Shown: positions 8,162 through 16,587 of the stretch, piece by piece
Layout of the letters: the number at the start of each line of letters is the position of its first letter
How positions within the stretch are numbered: the first letter of the stretch is position 1
Source: CAWDYA01 sp963806495
GTDB lineage: Bacteria; Acidobacteriota; Polarisedimenticolia; JACPZX01; DASXTC01
Reading direction: 5' to 3'
DNA: 64,000 nucleotides
Assembly (NCBI GenBank): GCA_963806495.1
Contig: CAWDYA010000008.1
Coordinates: 641,177 to 705,176 of the forward strand
Notes under the pieces: model-generated
The model's input: only the letters and a program-made list of their open reading frames with translations
What the model was told of the DNA's origin: nothing
Databases searched by the model: none
Made by a program: the position numbers and the translations under genes

Positions 8162-10098
8162 ATTCCCCGGATCAGATCGAAGCTGCAGAGCGTCGTCCGG
8201 ATCTCCCCGTCGTCTCCCCGCGCGAACCGGCCGTCCGGATCGGAGGACAGCAGCAGGTGCTGTCCGCTGAGATCGATCAACTCGCAGTCGGCGGCGCGAA
8301 GCCCGGCCTCGAGTCGGGTCACCAGTCGACGGTAGGCCGCCTCGTCGAGAAGCCCGCAGTCGTGGGCCGTGAGGGCGTCCAGACAGAACCGGACCTCGGT
8401 GGCGCCGCTCGTGTCGCGCCGCAGCCGCCCGGGGGCGTCGAGGCATGTCGCCAGCTCTGAATCGTCGAGCGCGCTCTCGGCGAATCCGATCCGCGCGAGA
8501 CGCCGGTCGGTCAACGTCCTGATCTCCAGGTACTCCTCCTCGGATACCATTCCCGCCTCTCGCGCGCGCGCCAGGTCGACCACCGCCTGCGTCCCGGCGC
8601 CGGCGTCATCGGCGTCGAATCCGGCGCCGGCGAAGTAGTCCCACAGCGTGTAGTAGTCGTGATCGGGACTCAGCACCGGCTCGGGCGGGTCGTCGGGCGT
8701 GTGGAGGTGCGCGTGATCGGCGAACCGGCGCTCGTCACGCAGGTATCCCGCGCTGGTGGTCGGATGGCCCGTGCGGCAGATGGCGCGCGGCCAGGTCGTG
8801 GAGATCCCCATCGAGCGCAGCCGCTCGGCGAGCGCGACCTCCTCGAACGGGCTGTTGAAGCCGTGCTCCCGGATCCGCTTCGCCCGCTCATCGAGCGGAT
8901 CGATCCTCGGGCGGCTGCCGACACGCGACCGGCGGTAGACGATGTGAATGTTGTCCCGGGTGCGGGTCCGGTACACCTCGTTGTTGGGCGACAGCTTGAC
9001 GCGCGGGGTGCGCCGCCATCGCTCGGGGAGGAAGAACTCGAACAGCTCCGGCTCGCCGCCCAGCACCCAGACGCGGCCCCCGTCCGGGACGCCCCCGTAC
9101 AGGTACGGCACGCCGAAGATGCTGACCGGCTGCAGATGGGACGGGATGGGTGCCGCGGGCGTCGATCGCGAGCGGACGTCCTGGTACCGTCGGCTGCGGC
9201 TGATCCTGAACGCGCGCTGGCGCTCCGGTGTCCGCTGCAACAGCTCGAAATCCACGAGCCCGTAGACCAGGCTGCCGTCCCGGTCGCGCAGCAGGGTGCC
9301 GTCACGCCGCCTGCGAAGGATGAAGTGCTTCGGCTTGTTGTCCAGCACCCGGAACCCGCATGTCTCGAGCTCGAGGTTCACCCGGGAGGTGAGAGCGAAC
9401 AGATCATCCTCACGTATGAGCCCGGACTGCAGGCACAGCTCGGCGTCGGATCCCTTGATCCAACCATACAGCACCACGTAGATCCGCTTGATGTCGAGCT
9501 CGATCGCCTTCCCGCCGCTGTCCTTGTCCTCCTCCAGGAGCCGGAGATGGGGATGAAACCGGCTGCGGGTGCGCCCCAGCTCCCACAGATCGAACGTCTC
9601 GGGCGGCGCGAAGATCGCCATCGGCCGCTGGGCCAGGATCCGAGGGCGCCCCGGACGGAGCGCCTCGCGCCGCAGATCCGTCAGCAGCCCGAACTCCTCC
9701 ATGGGGCTGTTGAACCGGGCGTTGGCGAGCACTTCGGGCGGCACCTGGTCCGGGAAGGAAGTCGCCACGGTGATCGAGATCTCCTGCGCCACGCGCGAGA
9801 ACTTGACCACGAGGTCGGCGGACCGGCTCCCGGCCGGCCGTGTGCAAACGTGATAGACCGAGCCGGTGGCGCCGGGCAGCCGCTCGCCCTCCCGGGCGAA
9901 CCACTGATCGGCGTACCAGTTCGCGGGGAGGAGCTGCTCGCGGTACGGCCAGCCGTGGGCGGTGATGTACAGGTCGCCGCCTTCCGGCGGCCTGACGTGA
10001 CCGTACTCGACGCCGAACGCCCGGACCTTCCGCTGGACCGGGAGCCGGTCGAACGAAACGGCCTCCTCGGCCGCCGCGGCCCCGGGTGTCGGGGTCAT
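8143..10098 (-). CDS. Uncharacterised 651-aa protein with kinase-like motifs and an internal duplication
   Basis: ATG 10098 overlaps the malic-enzyme stop as ATGA, so translation is coupled. I recognise no named family. The first half has kinase-like landmarks in order: LVVKFSR (Lys99), SPMEEFGLL (Glu134/135), a hinge-like IYVVLYGW, VLDNKPKHFILR (Asp253, Lys255, His258, like the HRDxKPxN loop) and YGLVDFELL (Asp283 in a DFG-like position). Residues 325-450 repeat 25-170: IFGVPYLYGGVPDGG against AFGVEYGHVRPPEGG, and NSPFEEVALAERLR against NSPMEEFGLLTDLR. The copy has lost the catalytic-loop part. The rest is helical and acidic. There is no signal peptide or membrane segment. The kinase comparison is inference. 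Confidence 0.8.
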   Translation of the reverse strand: MTPTPGAAAAEEAVSFDRLPVQRKVRAFGVEYGHVRPPEGGDLYITAHGWPYREQLLPANWYADQWFAREGERLPGATGSVYHVCTRPAGSRSADLVVKFSRVAQEISITVATSFPDQVPPEVLANARFNSPMEEFGLLTDLRREALRPGRPRILAQRPMAIFAPPETFDLWELGRTRSRFHPHLRLLEEDKDSGGKAIELDIKRIYVVLYGWIKGSDAELCLQSGLIREDDLFALTSRVNLELETCGFRVLDNKPKHFILRRRRDGTLLRDRDGSLVYGLVDFELLQRTPERQRAFRISRSRRYQDVRSRSTPAAPIPSHLQPVSIFGVPYLYGGVPDGGRVWVLGGEPELFEFFLPERWRRTPRVKLSPNNEVYRTRTRDNIHIVYRRSRVGSRPRIDPLDERAKRIREHGFNSPFEEVALAERLRSMGISTTWPRAICRTGHPTTSAGYLRDERRFADHAHLHTPDDPPEPVLSPDHDYYTLWDYFAGAGFDADDAGAGTQAVVDLARAREAGMVSEEEYLEIRTLTDRRLARIGFAESALDDSELATCLDAPGRLRRDTSGATEVRFCLDALTAHDCGLLDEAAYRRLVTRLEAGLRAADCELIDLSGQHLLLSSDPDGRFARGDDGEIRTTLCSFDLIRGIYRPIR

Positions 10099-11816
10099 GG
10101 GACCGCTGCCGCGGGGCGTTCGTATTCAGGGTAATCCGGCGACCACATCGCGTCCTCGACCAGGGCGTCCGCTTCCCGGTCCTCCACGAGCCGCCCCAGC
10201 CCCAGATCGCGGGCCCTCAGCATGACGGCAGCCGCGATCCGCGCGCTCACCTCACGCAGCCGATCGGCCCCGGGATAGATCGCGCCTGCGGCGAGACGCG
10301 TCCCGTCGACGCAGCCGGACAGCGCCCGCGCCGCGGTGAGAAGCAGATCATCGCTCACCTCGCGCGCCTCGCTCAGGATGCAGCCGAGAGCGAGGCCGGG
10401 GAAGACGAGCACATTGCTCCCCTGGGCTATCTCGTGGACGCGCCCCATGTACTCGACCGGGGCGAACACGCTGCCGGTGCCCATTATCGCGTTGCCCTCG
10501 GTCCACCGCAGCGCCTCGGCCGGCGTGCACTCCGCTCTCGACACGGGCGTGCTGAGAGGGAGGATGATCGGCCGTTCGACGCTGGCGGCCATCGCCCGCA
10601 CGACCTCCTCGGAGAAGAGCCCGGGCGCGGCGGACGTGCCGATCAGGATCCCGGGCCTGACCCTGCGCACGGTTTCGAGCAGGTCGGCCCGCCCGCCCGT
10701 GTCGAAACCGTATGACGCCAGCTCCTCGCCCGTCAGCGCCACCGAGCGCTTGCAGCTCCAGTCGGGATGCGATCCTGCCGAGACCAGCCCTTTGCTGTCC
10801 ACGTATACCTGGCGCCGGTGGGCGTCGGCGGCGTCGGCGCCATCCTCGAGCATCGCCGCCGTCACCAGCCGCCCGATCCCTACCCCGGCGGCCCCGGCAC
10901 CCGCATAGACGATCGTCTGCTGGAGGAGCTTCCCACCCGTGATCCTGAGAGCGGAGAGGATGCCCGCAAGCGCCGTCGCCGCGGTGCCCTGGATATCGTC
11001 GTTGAAGCTGGCGATCCTCCTTCGGTACCGGTCGAGCATGGTGAAGGCGTTGCGCCGCTTGAGATCCTCCCACTGCAGCAGCGCCCGCGGGAAGACCTTC
11101 AGCACCGCGTCGACGAACCGCTCGACGAACCGGTCGTACTCCGCCCCACGCAGGCGGCGCCGCCGGTATCCCACGTAGAACCTGTCCTCGAGCAGCTCGA
11201 CGTTGTCGGTCCCCACGTCGAGACTGACGGCGAGACACTGCGACGGGCGGATGCCCCCGGCCGCGCAGTACAGCGCGATCTTGCCGCAGGGGATGGCGAT
11301 GCCGCCCGCCCCCTGGTCCCCCAGACCCAGGATCCGCTCGTTGTCGGTGACGACGATCAGCCGGATGTCGTCCTCGGCCTCGTTGCCGAGAATGGAGGCC
11401 ACCCTGCCGGCATCGTCGGGCGTGATCCAGACGCCGCGCGGCTGCCGGAAGATGTGGCTGTACTGGCGGCACGCCTCGCCGACGGTGGGTGTGTAGATGA
11501 TCGGCATCAGCTCGCCGAGGTTCTCGGCCAGCAGGCGATAGAAGAGGGTCTCGTTGCGGTTCTGCAGCGCGAGCAGCCCGATCAGCTTCTCGAGATCGTC
11601 GCGTTTGGCGCGCAGGTGCTCCAACTCCAGCTCGCACTGCTCGGTGATGTCGCGCGTGTGCGGCGGGAGCAGCCCCAGCAGCCCGAACGCCTCACGCTCC
11701 TGCGGGGTGAACGCGGAACCCTTGTTGAACCGCGGTGACTGGAGGAGCCGCCGCCCTCTCAGGGCGTGCGGCAGCGCGACGGGAACGCCCTTCTTCTTCA
11801 CCTCGGTGGTGGACAC
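10095..11816 (-). CDS. Malic enzyme (NAD-type, oxaloacetate-decarboxylating malate dehydrogenase)
   Basis: 573 aa from GTG 11816 (VSTTEVKKKG); the open frame upstream of it is not malic-enzyme-like. The length matches the long SfcA/MaeA-type class (about 565 aa). Visible signatures are FYRLLAENLGELMPIIYTP (N-terminal malic domain), RGVWITPDD, VVTDNERILGLGDQGAGG (substrate and metal region), FNDDIQGTAATALAG and the Rossmann loop YAGAGAAGVGIGRL. It converts malate to pyruvate and CO2 while reducing NAD(P). First gene of a two-gene operon with the kinase-like protein 8143-10098. Confidence 0.93.
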   Translation of the reverse strand: MSTTEVKKKGVPVALPHALRGRRLLQSPRFNKGSAFTPQEREAFGLLGLLPPHTRDITEQCELELEHLRAKRDDLEKLIGLLALQNRNETLFYRLLAENLGELMPIIYTPTVGEACRQYSHIFRQPRGVWITPDDAGRVASILGNEAEDDIRLIVVTDNERILGLGDQGAGGIAIPCGKIALYCAAGGIRPSQCLAVSLDVGTDNVELLEDRFYVGYRRRRLRGAEYDRFVERFVDAVLKVFPRALLQWEDLKRRNAFTMLDRYRRRIASFNDDIQGTAATALAGILSALRITGGKLLQQTIVYAGAGAAGVGIGRLVTAAMLEDGADAADAHRRQVYVDSKGLVSAGSHPDWSCKRSVALTGEELASYGFDTGGRADLLETVRRVRPGILIGTSAAPGLFSEEVVRAMAASVERPIILPLSTPVSRAECTPAEALRWTEGNAIMGTGSVFAPVEYMGRVHEIAQGSNVLVFPGLALGCILSEAREVSDDLLLTAARALSGCVDGTRLAAGAIYPGADRLREVSARIAAAVMLRARDLGLGRLVEDREADALVEDAMWSPDYPEYERPAAAVP

Positions 11817-11929
11817 GTCCAGCCTCGGTGCGCGTCTTCGGCGATGATTCGTCGGACCGCTCGATCGATTCTGGCACGCGCGATCCGGGGAATCAAGGCG
11901 ACCGCGCGGCACCGCTCGTCTTGCGGCGA

Positions 11930-11958
11930 TTCCGCCCCACGCGCCGGCATGGTACGAT
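11930..11958 (+). promoter_or_regulatory. Possible promoter of the POT-transporter operon
   Basis: TTCCGC (11930-11935) and TACGAT (11953-11958) are spaced 17 bp in the 214-bp gap between the divergent malic enzyme and transporter genes. The -35 match is weak. Confidence 0.3.
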
Positions 11959-12030
11959 GCCCGCTCGGAGACGGGGCGACAGCCGGGAAGCGCTGCCCGG
12001 CCCGCCTAAACGACCCCCTCGCGCGAGGTG

Positions 12031-13323
12031 ATGATGGCAAAACGCAACCCCTTCCCCAGAGTGTTCTGGGTCGCCAACACGATCGAGGTGCTGGAACGGT
12101 TCGCCTATTACGGCATCTACTTCGGCTTCGGGATCTACATGACCTCGCTGGGATACAGCCGGGACGATCTCGGGAGCGTCCAGAGCATCTTTCTGACCCT
12201 GTCCTACGGCATCCCGATCATCTCGGGCACCTTCGCCGATCGGTACGGGTTCAAGAAGGTGCTGATCATCTCGTACCTGGCCTATCTGCCGTCCATCATG
12301 CTGCTCATCTACACGAAGAGCTTCTCGGGCATCGCCCTGACCATGCTCTCGATCGGTCTGGCCGCCGGCATCTTCAAGCCGCTCATCTCGGCCACGGTGC
12401 GCGCCTCCACCGACAGCACAAACAAGACGCTGGGGTTCGGCATCTTCTACGCCATGGTGAACGTGGGCGGCACGTTCGGCCCGATCGTTGCCGGCAAGCT
12501 GCGCGCGATCTCCTGGAACTACGCGTTTTACACGGCGGCCGCATCGATCGTGGTGATGCTCGCGATCACGATCCTGTTCTACAAGGAGCCGCCGCGTCAG
12601 ACCGAAGGGGCCACGCTCGGCAGGAAGTTCCGGGATCTGGGGGAGGCGCTGTCCGACGTGAAATTCGCCGTCTTTCTGATCCTGCTCGGCATCTTCTTCT
12701 GGCTGCCATTCTGGTCGTTCTTCAACCTGTGCGCGCTGTACATCGAGAGCGACGTCAACACCGCGAGCCTGTACCTCGACATCCACGCCCTGCCTCTCAT
12801 AGGCGCCTGGCTCGCCGACTTCCTGTCCCATGACGTGGACGGCACACGCAGGATCCTGGGCGAGACGATCGCGAACACCGGGATCGTCATCATCATCATG
12901 CAGATCCCCGTTTCGTCGGTGGTTCAGCGGTTCAGGGCGATGCCGGCGTTCATCTTCGGACTGCTTCTTTCGGCCATCGGGTTCGTGATTCTGGGATTCG
13001 CGCACACGTCGTTCGCCGGGCTGGTGTTCCTCGGAATCCTGTTCTTCGCCATCGGCGAGATGATCTCCTCGCCCAGAATCCAGGAGTACATCACCTGGAT
13101 CGCTCCCAAGGAGAAGGCGGGGCTGTACATGGGCGCCAACTTCCTCGCCACCATGATCGGCGCCTTTACCAGCGGCTACTACACCAAGCTCTATGGCCAC
13201 TACTACGACGCGGGGCGGCCGAACTGGGTCTGGTACGTTCTGGCGGGCCACATGGTCCTCAGCATCATCGTGCTGACCGTCTTCACCCGAGTGGCCGGGG
13301 AGTTCAAGGAACTCGAAGCGTAG
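12031..13323 (+). CDS. POT/PTR-family proton-dependent oligopeptide transporter
   Basis: About 430 aa. Two tandem ATGs (12031, 12034) follow the ribosome site GAGGTG (12025-12030), so the exact start is uncertain by one codon. Residues 16-30 hold EVLERFAYYG, the ExxERFxYY signature of proton-coupled peptide transporters. About 12 membrane helices follow, with GTFADRYGFKKV as the MFS loop 2-3 motif and GIFKPLISATVRAS in TM4-5. It should import di- or tripeptides with protons. The stop is 14 bp from a peptidase start, making a peptide uptake/cleavage pair. Confidence 0.85.
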   Translation: MMAKRNPFPRVFWVANTIEVLERFAYYGIYFGFGIYMTSLGYSRDDLGSVQSIFLTLSYGIPIISGTFADRYGFKKVLIISYLAYLPSIMLLIYTKSFSGIALTMLSIGLAAGIFKPLISATVRASTDSTNKTLGFGIFYAMVNVGGTFGPIVAGKLRAISWNYAFYTAAASIVVMLAITILFYKEPPRQTEGATLGRKFRDLGEALSDVKFAVFLILLGIFFWLPFWSFFNLCALYIESDVNTASLYLDIHALPLIGAWLADFLSHDVDGTRRILGETIANTGIVIIIMQIPVSSVVQRFRAMPAFIFGLLLSAIGFVILGFAHTSFAGLVFLGILFFAIGEMISSPRIQEYITWIAPKEKAGLYMGANFLATMIGAFTSGYYTKLYGHYYDAGRPNWVWYVLAGHMVLSIIVLTVFTRVAGEFKELEA

Positions 13324-13337
13324 GAAAGGGCTCTGTG

Positions 13338-14519
13338 ATGCTTATCAAGGAAAAGGTCGCCCAGGCGGCAAAGATTCTCGACGAGCAGGACTGCGACTGC
13401 TGGATTACCTTCGTGCGCGAGTCGTCGATCATGCACGACCCGATGCTCGATTTCCTCTCGAGCGCCGACATGACGTGGCACTCCGCCTTCATCATCACCC
13501 GCAAGGCGGGCAATCACGCGATCGTCGGGCAGATGGAGAAGAAGACGATCGACGACCTCGAGGTATACGACGAGGTGCTCGGTTACGTCGAAGGCATACG
13601 CCCGCAGCTCCAGGAGCTGCTGAAGAAGATCGACCCGAAGCGCATCGCGCTGAACTACTCCGAGTCGAGCGAGGTGTGCGACGGGCTCACTCACGGCATG
13701 TATCTCACGATGATGGGATACCTGAAGGAGATCGGGATGGAGGGGCGGGTCGTCTCTTCGGAGAAGATCACCTCGAGCCTGAAGGCCCGCAAGACTCCCG
13801 ACGAGATCGCCCGGATAAAGAAGGCGATCAACCACACGCTGGAGATCTTCGACAAGGTGACCGGGTTCATCGCTCCGGGGAAGACCGAGAAGGAGATCGC
13901 CGCCTTCATGATCGACGAGGTGGAACGGCGCGGACTGGGCTTCGGGTGGGAGAAGAGCCACTGCCCGGCCGTGTTCACCGGCCCGGAGACCGCCGGCGCC
14001 CACTACAAGCCGACCGACCGGAAGGTCGAGCGGGGGCACCTGCTCAACATGGACTTCGGCGTGAAGTGCGAGGACTACACCTCCGACCTGCAGCGCACGT
14101 TCTATGTCCTCGAGGAGGGGCAGACCGAGGCGCCGCCCGAGGTCCGCAAGGGGTTCGACACGATCGTCCGATCGATCCGGATGGCTGCCGGGACCCTCGC
14201 GCCCGGCATCCAGGGCAAGAAGGCGGACGACGTCGCGCGGAACTACATCGTGTCGCAGGGGTACTCGGAGTACCCGCACGCGCTCGGCCACCAGGTGGGC
14301 CGCTTCGCGCACGACGGAACGGCCCTGCTCGGGCCGGCCTGGGAGAAATACGCCAACAAGCCATTCGAGCCGCTCGAGGAGAGCATGGTCTTCACCATCG
14401 AGCCGCGTCTGACGGTGGCCGGACGGGGGATCGCCACCATCGAGGAGATGGTGGTGCTGACCGCGAAGGGGGCGGAGTTCCTCTGCCCGCCGCAGGAGGA
14501 GCTGATCCTGATCCGGTAG
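13338..14519 (+). CDS. M24-family metallopeptidase (Xaa-Pro peptidase/prolidase-like)
   Basis: 393 aa from ATG 13338, preceded by AGGAAAGGG. A creatinase-type N-terminal domain (1-150) is followed by a pita-bread catalytic domain. The five metal ligands are in place: Asp239 (LNMDFG), Asp250 (TSDLQRT), His318 (ALGHQVGR), Glu355 (FTIEPRL) and Glu369 (TIEEMVV). The enzyme is probably a cytosolic two-metal Xaa-Pro aminopeptidase or dipeptidase acting on imported peptides. It is cotranscribed with the POT transporter and convergent with the OPT transporter, with a single base between their stops. Confidence 0.92.
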   Translation: MLIKEKVAQAAKILDEQDCDCWITFVRESSIMHDPMLDFLSSADMTWHSAFIITRKAGNHAIVGQMEKKTIDDLEVYDEVLGYVEGIRPQLQELLKKIDPKRIALNYSESSEVCDGLTHGMYLTMMGYLKEIGMEGRVVSSEKITSSLKARKTPDEIARIKKAINHTLEIFDKVTGFIAPGKTEKEIAAFMIDEVERRGLGFGWEKSHCPAVFTGPETAGAHYKPTDRKVERGHLLNMDFGVKCEDYTSDLQRTFYVLEEGQTEAPPEVRKGFDTIVRSIRMAAGTLAPGIQGKKADDVARNYIVSQGYSEYPHALGHQVGRFAHDGTALLGPAWEKYANKPFEPLEESMVFTIEPRLTVAGRGIATIEEMVVLTAKGAEFLCPPQEELILIR

Positions 14520-14520
14520 A

Positions 14521-16587
14521 TCAGGTCTCGGCTCTCTCCCGCCTCGCGTCCCAGTAGACAGCGGCGCCCAGGGCGACGAACACCGCGAGACCCGTCCAGT
14601 TGCCCCACGCCTCGAGCCAGGGTCCGACGCCGAGCGTCGCCACGTGCGTCAGGTCGGGCACGATGGAGATCCCGGCCGAGTCCTCGACGAACTTGAGCAG
14701 GGCGGCCAGCACGCCGACGAGCGCGCCGCCGGCGATGAACCCCGAGGCGATCAGGGTCCCCTTGTCCTGACGCGCCTTGACCGTGGCCTCGTCCTTCGAC
14801 GAGCGGCCCAGCAGCGTTCCGATCAGGGCGCCCAGCACCAGCGGCGAGTTCAGCTCCATCGGCAGGTACATCCCCAGCGCGAAGGCGAGCCCCGACACAC
14901 CGCACAGCTCGGTGGCCACGGCGAAGACGCCCCCGAGCCCGTACAGATACCAGGGCGCCCCGCTGGCCCCCATGACCCCGCGCAGCACGGCGGCCATCGC
15001 GTTGGGCTGCGGCGCCGGCAGGGGGGTGGGGTGGCCCGGCCCCGGCGCGAAGCCGTAGACATGGGCCATGAGGATGATGACCGCCGTGGTGGCGGCCGAC
15101 GCGACCACCGCGCCCACCAGGTTCGATATCTCGATCCGGCGCGGCGTGGCGCCCAGCCAGTAGCCGATCTTGTACTCGGTCACCAGCGTGCCGCTCATCG
15201 AGAGCGCCGTGCAGACCACGCCGCCGATCAGCAGCACCTGAAGCATGCCGCCCTCGCCGGCCAGCCCGAGGCTCGAGAGCGCCACGGCCGTGATGATCAG
15301 CGTCGTGAGCGTCATCCCCGAGATCGGCGTCACCGAGATCATGGCGATCGCCCAGGCGGAGACCGAGGCGAAAAGGAACGTGATCACCAGCGTCATGATC
15401 GTGGCGACCAGCGCGATGGTCGTGGCATGCGGGGTGCCCGCCAGCACCGAGAACCGGAAGTACAGGCCGATCGCCACGCCGGTGAGCAGGATCCCGGTCA
15501 GGCTGAACGACATCGGCAGCGACCGCTCGGTACGCACCGAGTCGTCGACCGTCTTCGCACCGCGGATGATCCGGCCCACCTCGCCGATCGCCTGGCGGAT
15601 CGCCTGGAGGATGACGGGCGACATCTTCAGGATCGAGAGAAGCCCCGCCACGAAAATGCCCCCGATGCCGATCGGCCGGACATAGTCGAAGAAGATCTGG
15701 TCGGCCGGCATCTGAGACAACGGCAGCGCCCCACCCGCGATCGGCACGTCGATGTACTGCCCGAGGTAGGCGAAGGTCGGCACCATGACGAAGAACGAGA
15801 TCATCGACCCGGCGAAGATGATCGAGGCGTAGTGCAGACCCATGATGTACCCGAGCCCCATGACGGCGGCCGACGTGTTCATGGTGAACACCGCCTTGGC
15901 CCGGTTGGTGAGCGGTGAGAGGATCCCGATGCTCGCCGTGGAGAAGTTCTCCGCCCATCCGCGCATCGACGGGCCCACGAAATCGAACACCGCCGCCGCC
16001 AGGGCCGAGTAGGTCAGCACGATGGCGCTGCGGCCGCCCCGCTTGCCCGCCACGAGGATCTCGGTGGTGGCGCGCGCCTCGGGGAACGGCAGCTTGCCGT
16101 GCAGATCGCGCACGAAGTAGCGCCTGAAGGGCGACAGCATGAACACCCCGAGAATCGCCCCGAGCAGCGGCACCAGGAAGATCTGGAAGAACGACGATCG
16201 GCCCTGCAGCCCCAGGATGTAGATCGCCGGCATCGTGAACACCGAGCCGCCGGCGACGATCCCCGCCGTCGCACCGATCGACAGGACGTTGACGTTCTCG
16301 AGCAGCGTGGAGCCGCGCGCCTTGAGAAATCTCACGGCCAGCACCGAGAAGCCCACCGCCAGGATCGAGATCGGGATGGCCGATTCGATCCCCTGTCCGA
16401 GCTTCAGCGCGATGTAGGTGGCAGCCGCCGAGAAGATGATCGACCAGAAGAAACCCTGGACCACCGAGCGCAGCGTGACCTCGGGCACCGTCCGGGAGGC
16501 CCGTACGATCGGCTCGTATGTCTCGCCGGGCTTCAGCTCGCGGAATGCGTTTTCGGGAAGACGCGAATCCTCGACGGGCTCGCTCAT
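14521..16587 (-). CDS. OPT-family oligopeptide transporter
   Basis: 688 aa from ATG 16587, which overlaps the M1 peptidase stop as ATGA. The frame continues upstream only as a shadow of that gene. Starts with a soluble PxNAFRELKPGETYEPIV segment, then about 14-16 helices. OPT landmarks are AATYIALKLGQGIESAIP, ENVNVLSIGATAGIVAGGSVFTMPA (split in the chain), and AEKLPFPEA-like GKLPFPEARATTEIL. The family moves peptides or metal-chelate complexes. Coupling to an aminopeptidase favours peptides. Confidence 0.92.
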   Translation of the reverse strand: MSEPVEDSRLPENAFRELKPGETYEPIVRASRTVPEVTLRSVVQGFFWSIIFSAAATYIALKLGQGIESAIPISILAVGFSVLAVRFLKARGSTLLENVNVLSIGATAGIVAGGSVFTMPAIYILGLQGRSSFFQIFLVPLLGAILGVFMLSPFRRYFVRDLHGKLPFPEARATTEILVAGKRGGRSAIVLTYSALAAAVFDFVGPSMRGWAENFSTASIGILSPLTNRAKAVFTMNTSAAVMGLGYIMGLHYASIIFAGSMISFFVMVPTFAYLGQYIDVPIAGGALPLSQMPADQIFFDYVRPIGIGGIFVAGLLSILKMSPVILQAIRQAIGEVGRIIRGAKTVDDSVRTERSLPMSFSLTGILLTGVAIGLYFRFSVLAGTPHATTIALVATIMTLVITFLFASVSAWAIAMISVTPISGMTLTTLIITAVALSSLGLAGEGGMLQVLLIGGVVCTALSMSGTLVTEYKIGYWLGATPRRIEISNLVGAVVASAATTAVIILMAHVYGFAPGPGHPTPLPAPQPNAMAAVLRGVMGASGAPWYLYGLGGVFAVATELCGVSGLAFALGMYLPMELNSPLVLGALIGTLLGRSSKDEATVKARQDKGTLIASGFIAGGALVGVLAALLKFVEDSAGISIVPDLTHVATLGVGPWLEAWGNWTGLAVFVALGAAVYWDARRERAET

